A stretch of 49,803 nucleotides of DNA. It comes from an uncultured Desulfuromonadales bacterium. GTDB taxonomy: Bacteria > Desulfobacterota > Desulfuromonadia > Desulfuromonadales > Geopsychrobacteraceae. Below, piece by piece: positions 14,940 to 23,795 of this stretch. Numbering within the stretch: position 1 is the first letter of the stretch; every line of letters starts with the position of its first letter. The notes beneath the pieces were generated by a model. That model was not told the origin of the DNA. It did not search any database and worked only from the letters and a program-made list of their open reading frames with translations. The stretch spans positions 1 through 49,803 of the forward strand of contig CAMYNC010000006.1 of assembly GCA_947259685.1 (NCBI GenBank), given 5' to 3'. The position numbers and the translations under genes are program-made.

Positions 14940-17105
14940 TTAAAACCTTTCCTCGCGCCAACCTGCCCAGTCGACGTTATCGGAACTGCCGGCATAATCA
15001 ACCAGAGCCTCTGACACGCCCTGGCAAGCACCGAGCAGGAGGTAGAAGTTCACTGCATCCTGCCCATTGAGTTGCTTTTCGTCTGCCTTGTCCAGACTCT
15101 CCTTTATCCGTAGTTCCAAGTGCCGTGTGAACCCTTCCAGCCTGGCACGCAGCGCTTGCCCTTCTCCAACAGCCGGATCTTCAGACAGGCCTTGAAAAAC
15201 CTCCTGGATTCCCTGCCGCCAGATTTTGAACTCCTCACGCAACTCCTGCATAAGAAACTCCGCTTGCGGACCACCCCGCCCCTCAAGCAATTGTTGCAGC
15301 CGATTGTTCAATGCCTGCATACGGGCCACCAGATCCTGTAACTGTTCGGGCGTGGTACCCAATAATCGTCCGGTATCGATATGCGGCAGCCAGGTGCCAA
15401 GCTTCGCTGGTAGAGTCGCAACTTCACGGGCATGAAAGGCTTTGCGGCAACGCTCCAGTCGCGTTGCCCTGTCTGGTGACCTCCAACCGGTAGTTGAGAT
15501 AAGATACTCGCCGCTGCGAAAGAAGCGACCGAGCAGCCGCAGAGAGACTCGTTCCGGGCGCAGATCAAAGGGGAAATATGACGTGACTACCAGGATCAGG
15601 AAAAGCAAGGGGAACATCAGCGCAGTCGTGGCGACACTGAGGAAGCTGTAGGTCTGTTGGTTGGAAATCGAGGCGACGGTAACGAACATGGCCAGACCCA
15701 GTGCTCTGCCCAGACCTTGCTGGGGGGCGGCAAACAGGTAACAGATGGCGAAGGTTACAGCAAAAATCAGCAGTCCTAGGCCAAAGAAGGACGAGAGCTG
15801 AGGCATCACGAAGATGTAGAGGGCACCGGCGAACGAAACGCTGGCGGCCGCCGGCTTGAAAAGCTTTGAGACGGGGATCTGCGGCATATTGACAAGGGCG
15901 AGTCCCAGTGCTCCGCACATCGTCACGAAGCCGGCTCCACCCGGAATATCTGCAACATAGATCAGGGCGAGAAAAGCGACCCACAAGACCACCATGAAAC
16001 GGCAGGTGTTCACCAGGCGGTCCGGGTCCGGCCAAAAAACAGCCTTTGGTTTGCGGAGCTGTGCGACCGGAGGCACTGATTTGCCAAACCCTTTGATCGC
16101 ACCGACCGAATCGAACAGGGAACGAGTCAATTTCTCCAGCTGCTGCATCTGAGCGCGTAGAACTGCAAAGGCGGCCCGGTCAAAATGGCCCAAACCCCTG
16201 ATCGCAGCCATGTCGTAAGACAATTCCACGGTTTGTGGCAACCCCTCAGGAGAATGATCCGCCATCTTCTGGTCGACCAGCGTCAGACGTCTATCGATTT
16301 CGGCGTCGAATGCCTCAAGCCCTGGCAGCAACCGCTGCAGATCCAGACCCTTTGCTTCGGCGATGCTCACCCTCCAGCGTTCCATCGCCTCCATCAGTTC
16401 CGCCGCCTGGGATTGATAATTTCGCCACGCGTCTCTTGACTCCCAAACCTCATAGCTGTCGGTCTGTGCCGCATTCAAAAGTTGATCGAAACCGGTTTTA
16501 GCCTGAACCGTCTGGGTCTTCAATCGAGAAGCGTCCTGTGGATTTCCCTGCCCGCAGGCCAAATCAAAATATGCCTGATAAAGCTGATGCTGGAGTGAGG
16601 CCAGGTTAACGACTACGGCATCAAAGCCGGTGCGACTGCTGCTGGGCCAGAGAAAGAGTGCGATCAGGCTGTAGACCAGGATCCCCAAGCCGGTCTCCTC
16701 GGCACGCAACATCGCGGTCTGGAAAGCATTGACTGCATCCGGGCCAGCGTCCATGCAGATGATCACGGTAATAAAACCGCTGGCCTGCCAGAAATACTGA
16801 TGTTTCTTGCCACTCATCATATAGCAGCAAACGCCGGTCACGAGGGAGAGGGCAAACATAAAAGCCCAGCGATCCTGGGCAAACAGAGCGATGAGAGTCA
16901 ACGAGGCGACCATCGCCAGCAGCGTACCGCACATGCGCAAGGCAGCCTTGTTCAGAGATTGACCGACCGAGGCCAGGCTGATGAACGCCACCGCAAAACC
17001 TGCCCAATAAGGGTTCTCCCAATTCAAGGACAGAGCAATTCCGTAGGCGATGGTCATCGCCAAAGCGGTCTTGATCGATTCTTTTGCCTTGGTGGAAAGG
17101 TTCAT
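14940..17105 (-). CDS. FUSC-family inner-membrane efflux pump (AaeB-like)
   Basis: 721-aa pump subunit. It has the duplicated FUSC layout: six N-terminal helices beginning ALAMTIAYGIALSLNWENPYW, a cytoplasmic helical region (residues about 170-350), a second helix set (FMVVLWVAFLALIYVADIPGG onward, about 370-535), and a soluble C-terminal part. Characterised relatives such as E. coli AaeB export hydroxylated aromatic carboxylic acids, but the family also handles other compounds. Its start overlaps the stop of the antiporter gene by 4 bases, so all five genes from 18313 to 12137 form one operon. Confidence 0.94.
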   Translation of the reverse strand: MNLSTKAKESIKTALAMTIAYGIALSLNWENPYWAGFAVAFISLASVGQSLNKAALRMCGTLLAMVASLTLIALFAQDRWAFMFALSLVTGVCCYMMSGKKHQYFWQASGFITVIICMDAGPDAVNAFQTAMLRAEETGLGILVYSLIALFLWPSSSRTGFDAVVVNLASLQHQLYQAYFDLACGQGNPQDASRLKTQTVQAKTGFDQLLNAAQTDSYEVWESRDAWRNYQSQAAELMEAMERWRVSIAEAKGLDLQRLLPGLEAFDAEIDRRLTLVDQKMADHSPEGLPQTVELSYDMAAIRGLGHFDRAAFAVLRAQMQQLEKLTRSLFDSVGAIKGFGKSVPPVAQLRKPKAVFWPDPDRLVNTCRFMVVLWVAFLALIYVADIPGGAGFVTMCGALGLALVNMPQIPVSKLFKPAAASVSFAGALYIFVMPQLSSFFGLGLLIFAVTFAICYLFAAPQQGLGRALGLAMFVTVASISNQQTYSFLSVATTALMFPLLFLILVVTSYFPFDLRPERVSLRLLGRFFRSGEYLISTTGWRSPDRATRLERCRKAFHAREVATLPAKLGTWLPHIDTGRLLGTTPEQLQDLVARMQALNNRLQQLLEGRGGPQAEFLMQELREEFKIWRQGIQEVFQGLSEDPAVGEGQALRARLEGFTRHLELRIKESLDKADEKQLNGQDAVNFYLLLGACQGVSEALVDYAGSSDNVDWAGWREERF

Positions 17106-18313
17106 CCTGCACTTTCCCTTGCCTTTATCCTCGCCCCAAGTGCAGCAACCAGGGGGTTGGCGCTCAGGCCATGCCCAACGACACTCAAGATAATGGTACA
17201 GACCACGGTCATCGAAATCGTATGGCCACCGGGCAGTTGCTCGTTAAGAACAATCACGGCAAAGACGATACTGGCCAGGCCCCTCGGGCCGAACCAACCA
17301 ATGAACAGCTTTTCATCAGCACGCAGATTCATGCCGGCGAGCACCAGGAAGACCGGTAGCATTCGGACTACGGTGAGACTGAGCAGCGCATAGACGACGA
17401 CCTGCCAGCTGAACGAATCGATCGACTGCCCGACAACAGCAGTGCCGAAGACCACCCAGGTGATCAAGCCCAGCGTGTCACCTGTCCCTTCAGCAGCAAG
17501 CAGAAATTTGTGTTTGTGCCGATCTGCAAGCTTGCCATAAAACATGCCTCCGACAAAACAGGCGATAAAACCACTGCCACCGAGCCACTGCGCCACAGCA
17601 AAACAGGTGACCGCCAGCGCCGGGACTGAGAGTTGCTGCCAAGTCTCTGTAACCCAGCCTCGATCGGCACAGTGTGGAAACAGACGTACGGCCAGGAAGG
17701 TCAGGCCAGCGCCAATGGCGGCACCAATGCCTATCGCTTCGAGCACCAGCTTCAGTGCGAGAGTCGAGGTTCCCCCTTCTCCGCCAATACTGGTGGCTAA
17801 GGCCAGGAAAATGAAGAGAATCGGCACGCAGATGCCGTCATTCAGGCCGCTTTCTACGTTCAAACTCTCGCGGATGTTGCTCGGCACGGCTTCATTGGTA
17901 ACCACAGCCTTGCCTAACGCTGCATCGGTGGGAGCCAGCATGGTCGCAATAAGTGCTATTTCCAGCAGGGACAGTCCGTCGAACAGGAGGTAGCCTGTTA
18001 CGAACCCTAACAGGATGGTGAGCGGCAGACCGATCAGCAAAAGTTTTTGGGGTATTTTGAAAGAGTGTTTAAGTTCACGGAGATTCGCGTTGGAGGCATC
18101 CGTGAACAGGACCATGGCGAGGGTCAGCTCGGCAAGGGTACTCAGGAGCTCTGCGTCGACTTCCAGGGTCAGGAAACCAAGGCCCAAAGGGCCCAGGATC
18201 AGGCCGAAAGCGGTAAAAATAACCGCGCCGTTAAAAGGAGTCTTTTCCAGCCCCCCGCTGACAAGGCTGTAGAGAAAAACAAACGCCGCCAAAATTGCCA
18301 GATTTTCATACAT
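17102..18313 (-). CDS. Cation:proton antiporter, CPA1 (NhaP-type)
   Basis: 403-aa polytopic membrane protein with about 12 helices. Family signatures are GLILGPLGLGFL, LAELTLAMVLFTDASNANL, ATMLAPTDAALGKAVV and SLNVESGLNDGICVPILFIFLA; the ND of the GLNDG segment is the expected ion-binding pair. A C-terminal WFGPRGLASIVFAVIVLNEQL motif is also typical. GGAGGG precedes the ATG. It is the first gene of the efflux operon and overlaps FUSC by 4 bases, an uncommon pairing that suggests ion or pH homeostasis coupled to export. Confidence 0.93.
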   Translation of the reverse strand: MYENLAILAAFVFLYSLVSGGLEKTPFNGAVIFTAFGLILGPLGLGFLTLEVDAELLSTLAELTLAMVLFTDASNANLRELKHSFKIPQKLLLIGLPLTILLGFVTGYLLFDGLSLLEIALIATMLAPTDAALGKAVVTNEAVPSNIRESLNVESGLNDGICVPILFIFLALATSIGGEGGTSTLALKLVLEAIGIGAAIGAGLTFLAVRLFPHCADRGWVTETWQQLSVPALAVTCFAVAQWLGGSGFIACFVGGMFYGKLADRHKHKFLLAAEGTGDTLGLITWVVFGTAVVGQSIDSFSWQVVVYALLSLTVVRMLPVFLVLAGMNLRADEKLFIGWFGPRGLASIVFAVIVLNEQLPGGHTISMTVVCTIILSVVGHGLSANPLVAALGARIKARESAG

Positions 18314-18483
18314 AGCTAACCCTCCAACTTACATTGCAGCCCCTGAACGTTGCTTGGCTAAAGCAGAACTGGGCATCACCCGATCTTGTCCAAGGCCAGA
18401 TGCTATTTTTCTACCTCTCCCCCCTGTGGTCAATTCAACAACTTCTGGCCAAAATCATTTTTCCAGAACCGGTCAAGCAATGC

Positions 18484-18741
18484 TTACTTGAACAGATTTC
18501 CACCATAGCCCTTCATGTACTCCTCCATCTTTTCCCCAAAATGCTCCATAAACTTATCCATCTTCTGACCTTCGGCATCCATGAATTTATCTGCAATGCT
18601 GGAGGCCTCCGAATAGGCTTCTTCAAACGTGTGGTCATCCAGGCCACTGATCTCTTTTGCGTCCTCTTTAGAAATATGCCCCGCATGAGCAAAAACCGAA
18701 GCAAAAATTCCCGACAATTTACGAACCTTTTCCTTTGCCAT
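18484..18741 (-). CDS. Small acidic helical protein, unknown
   Basis: 85 aa from ATG 18741, which has AAGGAG eight bases upstream; an in-frame start at 18798 would run through that site and is rejected. The protein is charged, helical and probably cytoplasmic: KLSGIFASVFAHAGHISKED, then acidic helices ending in methionine-rich KFMEHFGEKMEEYMKGYGG. I recognise no family. It stands alone between the porin and the antiporter, with about 170 bases on the antiporter side. Confidence 0.7.
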   Translation of the reverse strand: MAKEKVRKLSGIFASVFAHAGHISKEDAKEISGLDDHTFEEAYSEASSIADKFMDAEGQKMDKFMEHFGEKMEEYMKGYGGNLFK

Positions 18742-19039
18742 AGTAATTTCTCCTTTTGCTGAAGAACAGTTCCGGCCAAGAGAACCATTTTTCGTCAACT
18801 GCAGCGCTGAAATTCCAAATTCAACACGACTCTAAGCACTGTCAAACAACAGAATGAAATGATGACGGCGTGCACCTATAAACTTTACCATCTATTTAGA
18901 TTCTTTCAGGTTTTCCACCAAAAGTATCAACAACCGCCAGACGCTATATATTCACTGTCGCCTGCCAGGCATGAAATCCCAGTACGGGCCAAACAGCCCC
19001 GTCGTGCCGCCAGAGCGCTGCTTTTCATCTTCTGACTCA
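18742..19039. other. Intergenic region between the small helical gene and the porin
   Basis: About 300 bases with no gene visible. It should contain the promoter of the small helical gene and the 3' end of the porin transcript. I see no terminator with a T-tract. Confidence 0.4.
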
Positions 19040-20341
19040 TCAGAACTTCACCCGAGCACCAATGGTGCCAACGTTGATGTCGCTGACATTTGGATCGGAC
19101 GCGCGATCAAGGGAAAAATAACGGTACTGACCGTAAACTTGAGTTCCAAAATCCGCAAAATTCTGCACAACAGCCAGACCAAAGGAATCACCTTTATCGT
19201 TTTCAGCCGAGACATTCTCGGAGTGGCCATAGTCGAACCCGAATGCGGTTCTGCCGAGAGGAGTCAAATCGGTCTGCCAGCCGATCTTGCCATACAGGTT
19301 ATAGGGGTTGTCCTGGGAGTCGGTGTTCTTCGTTCCGGCGGAGAAGGTGAAGCTGAGACCCGTCGCCTGGTGCAACACAGAAAATGAGCCATCGTATTGA
19401 TAATTGGCATCATCCTCATGGAGATAGGCGATCGCTGCGGCAGCTCCAGCCTTGAAACCGGAACCTTCACCATTCCACCAGAGGGAGGTGTCCCAGCGCC
19501 GATCGCTGACGACCGAACCAGCCAGGCTGAAACCATAAAAAATGGGTGTATCGTAACGCAAGCGGCTTTTCCGGCTCAACCCATCGAAGTCCTTGAACGC
19601 ATCTGATACGCTCAACCCCGTGAGCATATCGTCGCCGGACCGCCGGAATTCGATCCCTCCGACGATGTCAGCAATGGACGCATACTGAATCACATCGGTG
19701 CCGGACAGGTCGACCTCGGCGCTGTTGTTGGATGCCGTATCCCCCTTGCCAAGGTAAATTTTTCCGAAACGCTTGCTCGTCAGGGTAAGATCCGCATAGC
19801 GCTGATCAAAAAAATCGCCGCTTTCCTGATTGTCCTGGCTAACCTCTGAGGATTCGTTCGGAGCCAAGGCAACCTCCAGGCGTGAGCCGAGGGTCAGGTC
19901 TTTATTCAATTTGGCCGTTCCCACCAAGCGGACCCGGCTGTTGCTGGCGTCGTTATCGACGAAATAGGCATCGGTCTTGTCCCCATCATCGATAACATTC
20001 ATCGCCCGGTTGATCTGCCCTGAGATGGCAAGTTTTATCCTTTCCTGTCCTGAGGTGACGGTTTTTTCAACTGGTGACTGCACCGTTGTTTTGACCGCTT
20101 CAGCAACCGATTTGGCCTCTTTGGCATCGCTTTGCGCTGCCATGGTTGTTTGCTTGAGGTGGTTGACCTCTTGTTGTAACTGTTCCAGCTGCTTCTGTTG
20201 AGCGTTAACCAGGTTTTCCAGCCGCTCAAGCTTTTTCGAGTCGACCATGACCTGCTCGGCCATTGCATGTCCAGGAAAGCACCCCTGGGTTGCCAGAAAA
20301 AGTCCGAACAGTAGAATACATGTCGTTCGTTGGTATCTCAT
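19040..20341 (-). CDS. Outer-membrane porin with N-terminal coiled coil
   Basis: 433 aa from ATG 20341, which follows a strong GGAGGAGGGA site; an in-frame ATG at 20392 is less likely. A signal peptide (CILLFGLFLATQGCFPGHAMA) leads into a heptad coiled coil (residues about 30-80), then a beta-barrel with alternating aromatic strands, the KRFGKIYLGKGDTASNN segment typical of general porins near the first third, and a C-terminal strand ending in phenylalanine as needed for outer-membrane assembly. The coiled coil probably spans to the peptidoglycan or trimerises. It lies 69 bases downstream of the membrane protein, in the direction of the gad genes. Confidence 0.88.
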   Translation of the reverse strand: MRYQRTTCILLFGLFLATQGCFPGHAMAEQVMVDSKKLERLENLVNAQQKQLEQLQQEVNHLKQTTMAAQSDAKEAKSVAEAVKTTVQSPVEKTVTSGQERIKLAISGQINRAMNVIDDGDKTDAYFVDNDASNSRVRLVGTAKLNKDLTLGSRLEVALAPNESSEVSQDNQESGDFFDQRYADLTLTSKRFGKIYLGKGDTASNNSAEVDLSGTDVIQYASIADIVGGIEFRRSGDDMLTGLSVSDAFKDFDGLSRKSRLRYDTPIFYGFSLAGSVVSDRRWDTSLWWNGEGSGFKAGAAAAIAYLHEDDANYQYDGSFSVLHQATGLSFTFSAGTKNTDSQDNPYNLYGKIGWQTDLTPLGRTAFGFDYGHSENVSAENDKGDSFGLAVVQNFADFGTQVYGQYRYFSLDRASDPNVSDINVGTIGARVKF

Positions 20342-20410
20342 TCCCTCCTCCTGAATGACTAAATCAAAGGGCCCTATCCGGAATAGGATCATAAAATATG
20401 TGTTATGTCC

Positions 20411-21337
20411 TTAAGTTTCCGGATTGTCACATTGCGCACTCCCCAGAACCTCGGAGCCCTTTGCCATCTCAGTTTCCGGCAACATCAGCAGTGATCCCGC
20501 CAGGAAGCAGACACCGCCGATGAAGGTGAACAGGACCGAAATGGTTGCCGCATCGAATTTGGGGGCGCTGGGCGGTACGAAGGCAAACACCGCGGAGATC
20601 ATGAAGGCTATGCAGCCAAGAAAATTAACGAAGGTCACCCACCACGACAAACTGTCCGGTTTCCACGCCCAATGCGCATGACAGGTTTCGATAAAAGCCA
20701 AATATCCAGAGGCCAGAAACAGGATTGATCCGGCAAAATTCGGAACCCAGATTTCCAGATCCTGCTGCAACCAGGTCAGCCCGGGAAGCATCGCGTCGAA
20801 GGTGTTGAGGTTGAACAGCAGGGTTCCCGCAAACTGAAGAGCGCAGCTCAGCCAGCCAATCTGGTGCGGCTGCCAGCCAAAGATTATCCTGCGGCCTGGA
20901 GTCGGTTTGACCTGTGCCGAGAACTCCCCCGCGTTGGCCGCCTGAAACAGTTGGAGATATGCCGCAGTCGTAAAGGGTATCGAACCGGCAAAAAAGATCA
21001 TATTGACGGCATTGGTATCGAGCGCCCAAGCGCTGGCAAGCGCTGGAGCCAGAACAAGAGCGCTCCCCAGCATGAAGAGCAATGCCCCAAGCGCAAACAC
21101 GCTGCCGATCCACCAGTTCAGCTCTCCTGGCATCCACAGGCAATGCAGTAAACGGTCAATCTTCGCAGCTGCGTGCAATCCTTTGCGATGATGGCGGGAA
21201 CGCAGAACGATCCGCTTGCCGTCTGAACGCACCAAAACATGTCGAGAGATAAAAGGCCAAGGCCCAGTCGACTCAACATGCTTTGGTCGATTGTTCGTTT
21301 CGTCAGGCGGATTCACAACCTGGCCCTCCATCTGCAT
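20411..21337 (-). CDS. Membrane protein with three YrhK-like two-helix repeats
   Basis: 308 aa. A basic, arginine- and histidine-rich N-terminal segment (residues 1-70) precedes six membrane helices in three similar pairs: about 74-133, 160-220 and 231-290. In each pair the first helix starts near a tryptophan and the second carries an F-x-G-S or F-I-G-G core (VNMIFFAGSI, PNFAGSILFLASGYL, FTFIGGVCFLAGSLL). The resemblance is to YrhK-domain proteins of unknown function. It starts 16 bases after the glutamate decarboxylase stop, so the two are one transcript. No amino-acid antiporter (GadC) is present, leaving this protein as the only membrane partner of the decarboxylase. Confidence 0.8.
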   Translation of the reverse strand: MQMEGQVVNPPDETNNRPKHVESTGPWPFISRHVLVRSDGKRIVLRSRHHRKGLHAAAKIDRLLHCLWMPGELNWWIGSVFALGALLFMLGSALVLAPALASAWALDTNAVNMIFFAGSIPFTTAAYLQLFQAANAGEFSAQVKPTPGRRIIFGWQPHQIGWLSCALQFAGTLLFNLNTFDAMLPGLTWLQQDLEIWVPNFAGSILFLASGYLAFIETCHAHWAWKPDSLSWWVTFVNFLGCIAFMISAVFAFVPPSAPKFDAATISVLFTFIGGVCFLAGSLLMLPETEMAKGSEVLGSAQCDNPET

Positions 21338-21353
21338 TGTTTTTGAGCTGCCG

Positions 21354-22754
21354 TCAATGATGGAACCCTGAGGCTTCTTCGCCGGTCAAGGACTTCTGCA
21401 GCGGATGCTTCTCGAGGTAAACAAGTGCAGTTTTCATATCCCCAAGCAGCAGAGTCGCAAGGTCACGACTCACTCCGTGGCGCACCAGGATCCGCTGTAT
21501 CGCCTGATTCTCACAATCTGCAGGCAACGAATAGGCCGGCACCTGCCAACCACGGGCGCACAGTCGATCGGCAAAATCAAACAGGCTGAAGCCGGGGTCA
21601 ACAACATCTTTCATCTTCCAGCATAACGCAGGAATACCACCATCCTCATCACCGTTATAGATGATCTCGAACGGCCCCAGCTTTTCAATTTCTGCAGCAA
21701 GAAATTGTGCCGTCTGGTAACAGGCGCCGTGGATCTTGGTATACCCTTCCCGGCCAAGACGCAGGAAATTATAGTACTGGCAGACCACCTGTCCTCCCGG
21801 ACGGGAGAAGTTCAGCGCGATGTCGCGCATGTTGCCGCCGAGATAGTTCACCCAGAAGACCAGGTCCTCAGGCAGATCCTGTGGCTCACGCCAGAGCGCC
21901 CAGCCAACCCCCAGCGGGGAAAGACCGAACTTGTGGCCAGACGCGTTGATCGACTTGACTCGCGGCAAACGAAAATCCCATTCCAGATCCGGTGCACAGA
22001 ACGGCGCCAGGAAGCCACCACTGGCGCCATCAACATGAATCGGGATATCGATGCCGGTTTCTTTTTGAAATTTATCCAAGGCCTCAGAGACCGCCTTGAC
22101 CGGTTCGAATTGACCGGTAAAGGTGACGCCCAGGGTCGGCACCACGCCGATAGTGTTCTCATCGCAACGCTTCAAAACCTCTTCCGGCGTCATCAGCAGA
22201 CGACCATCCTCCATCGGGATCTCGCGATGCTCGATGTCCCAGTAGCGGGTGAACTTGTGCCAGCAGATCTGCACCGGCCCGGTGATCAGGTTCGGTTTAT
22301 CAATCGATTTACCTGCGGCTTTGCGCTTTGCCTCCCAACGACGCTTCATCCCCATGCCACCAAGCATGGCCGCTTCACTGGAGCCGGTGGTCGAGGTTCC
22401 TACGGCATTCTCACCGGTCGCAGGGGAGTGCCAGAGATCGGCCAGCATGCGCACACAACGCGCTTCGATCTCGGCAGTCTGTGGATACTCGTCTTTATCG
22501 ACCATGTTTTTGTCGATGCACTCGTTCATCAGCCTGTGCACCTCCGGCTCCGCCCAGGTCTGACAAAAGGTCGCCAGGTTCTGCCGTGAATTACCGTCGA
22601 GCATCAGTTCATCGTGGATAGCCGCATAAATGAGCCGCGGGTTTTGTTCAGATAAGGGAAATTCGCTTTTGGGCATTCCAGAGCTAGAAACTTGACGCCC
22701 GTAGAGGTCATCGTAGATGTTTGTTCCCAGCAAATCCTTGTCTTTTGCAGTCAT
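21354..22754 (-). CDS. gad: Glutamate decarboxylase (PLP-dependent)
   Basis: 466 aa, the normal length for bacterial GadA/GadB. It converts glutamate to GABA and CO2, consuming a proton. The pyridoxal-phosphate motif reads [18 protein letters not shown], where the lysine in GHKFG is the Schiff-base residue; upstream are [13 protein letters not shown] (PLP-contacting Asp), the [16 protein letters not shown] loop, and [17 protein letters not shown], all conserved. A GGAGG site precedes the ATG. In enterobacteria this enzyme works with GadC in acid resistance; that antiporter is missing here. Two palindromes upstream are candidate operators. Confidence 0.97.
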   Translation of the reverse strand: MTAKDKDLLGTNIYDDLYGRQVSSSGMPKSEFPLSEQNPRLIYAAIHDELMLDGNSRQNLATFCQTWAEPEVHRLMNECIDKNMVDKDEYPQTAEIEARCVRMLADLWHSPATGENAVGTSTTGSSEAAMLGGMGMKRRWEAKRKAAGKSIDKPNLITGPVQICWHKFTRYWDIEHREIPMEDGRLLMTPEEVLKRCDENTIGVVPTLGVTFTGQFEPVKAVSEALDKFQKETGIDIPIHVDGASGGFLAPFCAPDLEWDFRLPRVKSINASGHKFGLSPLGVGWALWREPQDLPEDLVFWVNYLGGNMRDIALNFSRPGGQVVCQYYNFLRLGREGYTKIHGACYQTAQFLAAEIEKLGPFEIIYNGDEDGGIPALCWKMKDVVDPGFSLFDFADRLCARGWQVPAYSLPADCENQAIQRILVRHGVSRDLATLLLGDMKTALVYLEKHPLQKSLTGEEASGFHH

Positions 22755-22777
22755 AATTTCCTCCCAAAGTTGTTATC

Positions 22778-22792
22778 GAGAAAGAATTTCTC
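22778..22792 (-). promoter_or_regulatory. Palindrome in the gad leader
   Basis: GAGAAA-GAA-TTTCTC, six-base perfect arms, lies about 25 bases before the gad start codon, between promoter and ribosome site. It may be a repressor site or an mRNA hairpin. Confidence 0.35.
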
Positions 22793-22847
22793 TTTTGAAT
22801 GACAAAAACCTTTTAAACTTAAAATTTATAACACCAGAAAAGCAGCA

Positions 22848-22859
22848 ACAGTGCACTGT
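22848..22859. promoter_or_regulatory. Operator-like palindrome upstream of gad
   Basis: ACAGTGCACTGT is a perfect 12-bp palindrome about 95 bases before the gad start. On the minus strand it lies about 18 bases before a TATAAA box, so it would overlap the -35 region of a gad promoter. Confidence 0.4.
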
Positions 22860-22866
22860 GTGTTGT

Positions 22867-22959
22867 TTCCAGGCATTGACCATGAGATAAAAGACCACCC
22901 GTCCCGACATGGTTGCCGCAACCGGAATAGTTGGCGCCTATGGCGCCATCCTTTTCCAG
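22867..22959 (-). pseudogene. Rearranged remnant of a second glgX
   Basis: Two fragments of glgX are joined head to tail. Bases 22867-22911 match 33942-33986 of the intact glgX in this window (41 of 45 by hand count), and 22913-22959 match 34905-34951 (40 of 47). Order and strand are the same as in glgX, with about 918 bases between them deleted. On the minus strand the fragments decode to the NYSGCGN and MSGRVVF-MVNAW motifs of the debranching enzyme. No open frame survives. Confidence 0.8.
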
Positions 22960-23163
22960 AAAACAAAGTCTAACCCTGGGTATGTAAAGATGAATCACCC
23001 TTTAAGGGGGATTTCCGGGGGATTTCGTTGCACCTGGCATCATGAAAGGCGACCGGGCGTTCCCTCTTCTCCGGCTGGTAAAAAGCGCATAAAAGCCTAA
23101 ATCATCCGTAATTCCTTAATATTGCCATAAGAGAGGTGACAATCAAGCGGCAGGAAAGAGAAA

Positions 23164-23191
23164 GGCCACCCGGCAATCGACCCAGGTGGCC
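23164..23191 (-). terminator. Rho-independent terminator of the decayed outer-membrane protein gene
   Basis: On the minus strand GGCCACC and GGTGGCC form a perfect 7-bp stem, with partial pairing inside, followed by TTTCTCTTT. It lies about 60 bases after the pseudogene stop. Confidence 0.65.
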
Positions 23192-23253
23192 ATAAAGTTA
23201 TCAGAAAGAAAACGTCTCAGAGACAGCATGCAAAAAGAACGCTGGGTTTTACC

Positions 23254-23587
23254 TCAGAACTTATACTCGACCCCGACAATTGGACCAGTGACATAGAGAT
23301 GTTTCATCGCCTTACCAAAGGGATTCTCCTTCATCAAAATCCCATCTCAAATGACGATAACCCGCGATCAGGTCCAACTTGCTGAATCTATAGCCAACCG
23401 CGCCAAAAACCTGCCAGGTAATATCCGAATCACCGGTCCCCACATCTGCATAAAAAGGCGGATACCAGAGATCGTCTAGAAAGACCGACCCCCGCACCCC
23501 GACGATCCCGTCCCAGACATGTCCGTAAGCTTTTTCCTTGGAAGATGATGTACTGAAATTTGTCTCTGTTTCCGTTTTCAGCTTCAA
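23254..23587 (-). pseudogene. 3' part of an outer-membrane beta-barrel gene, truncated and frameshifted
   Basis: The reading frame from 23587 gives barrel-like strands (YGHVWDGIVGVRGSVFLDD, WQVFGAVGYRFSKLDLIAG, YRHLRWDFDE) but runs to a stop at 23312. In a neighbouring frame the sequence continues as ENPFGKAMKHLYVTGPIVGV and ends in EYKF at a TGA (23254-23256), a typical terminal strand. A one-base-class frameshift near 23320-23335 joins the two. The first half of such a protein, including its signal peptide, is missing: upstream sequence is a hairpin and then the AsmA gene. The frameshift is in the sequence as given and could in principle be a sequencing error, but the missing N-terminus is not. 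Confidence 0.75.
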
Positions 23588-23598
23588 CTTTCAGGAAA

Positions 23599-23625
23599 AG
23601 CCCAACCGAAACGTTCGATTGGGCT
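23599..23625 (-). terminator. Terminator-like hairpin after the AsmA gene
   Basis: AGCCCAA pairs with TTGGGCT and the pairing extends inward (one mismatch) to a 3-base loop; on the minus strand it is followed by TTTTCC. It lies about 170 bases after the AsmA stop and just before the truncated barrel gene, so it would stop read-through into the remnant. Confidence 0.55.
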
Positions 23626-23795
23626 CTCTGATGTGCTGGAAATGGTGACTTATGAAAGATCCGAGTCAATGCATTGTGACGTCCGGGCCATCACTGCGAC
23701 CCCAGCAGTCGTCAAATGCTTCACAGCCTATTGTTTCAGCGATGACTACTTCAGGTGGAGGCAGGCCGCCAAATCCGCAAAGCGCCGAGCCCTGC

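Noticed and set aside
21705..22589. Plus-strand open frame of 294 codons opposite glutamate decarboxylase
   Set aside because: The opposite strand encodes a clear, conserved decarboxylase; the shadow frame has no family features.
22909..23100. Plus-strand open frame of 63 codons near the glgX remnant
   Set aside because: It starts inside the remnant, which is minus-strand debris, and has no gene-like features.
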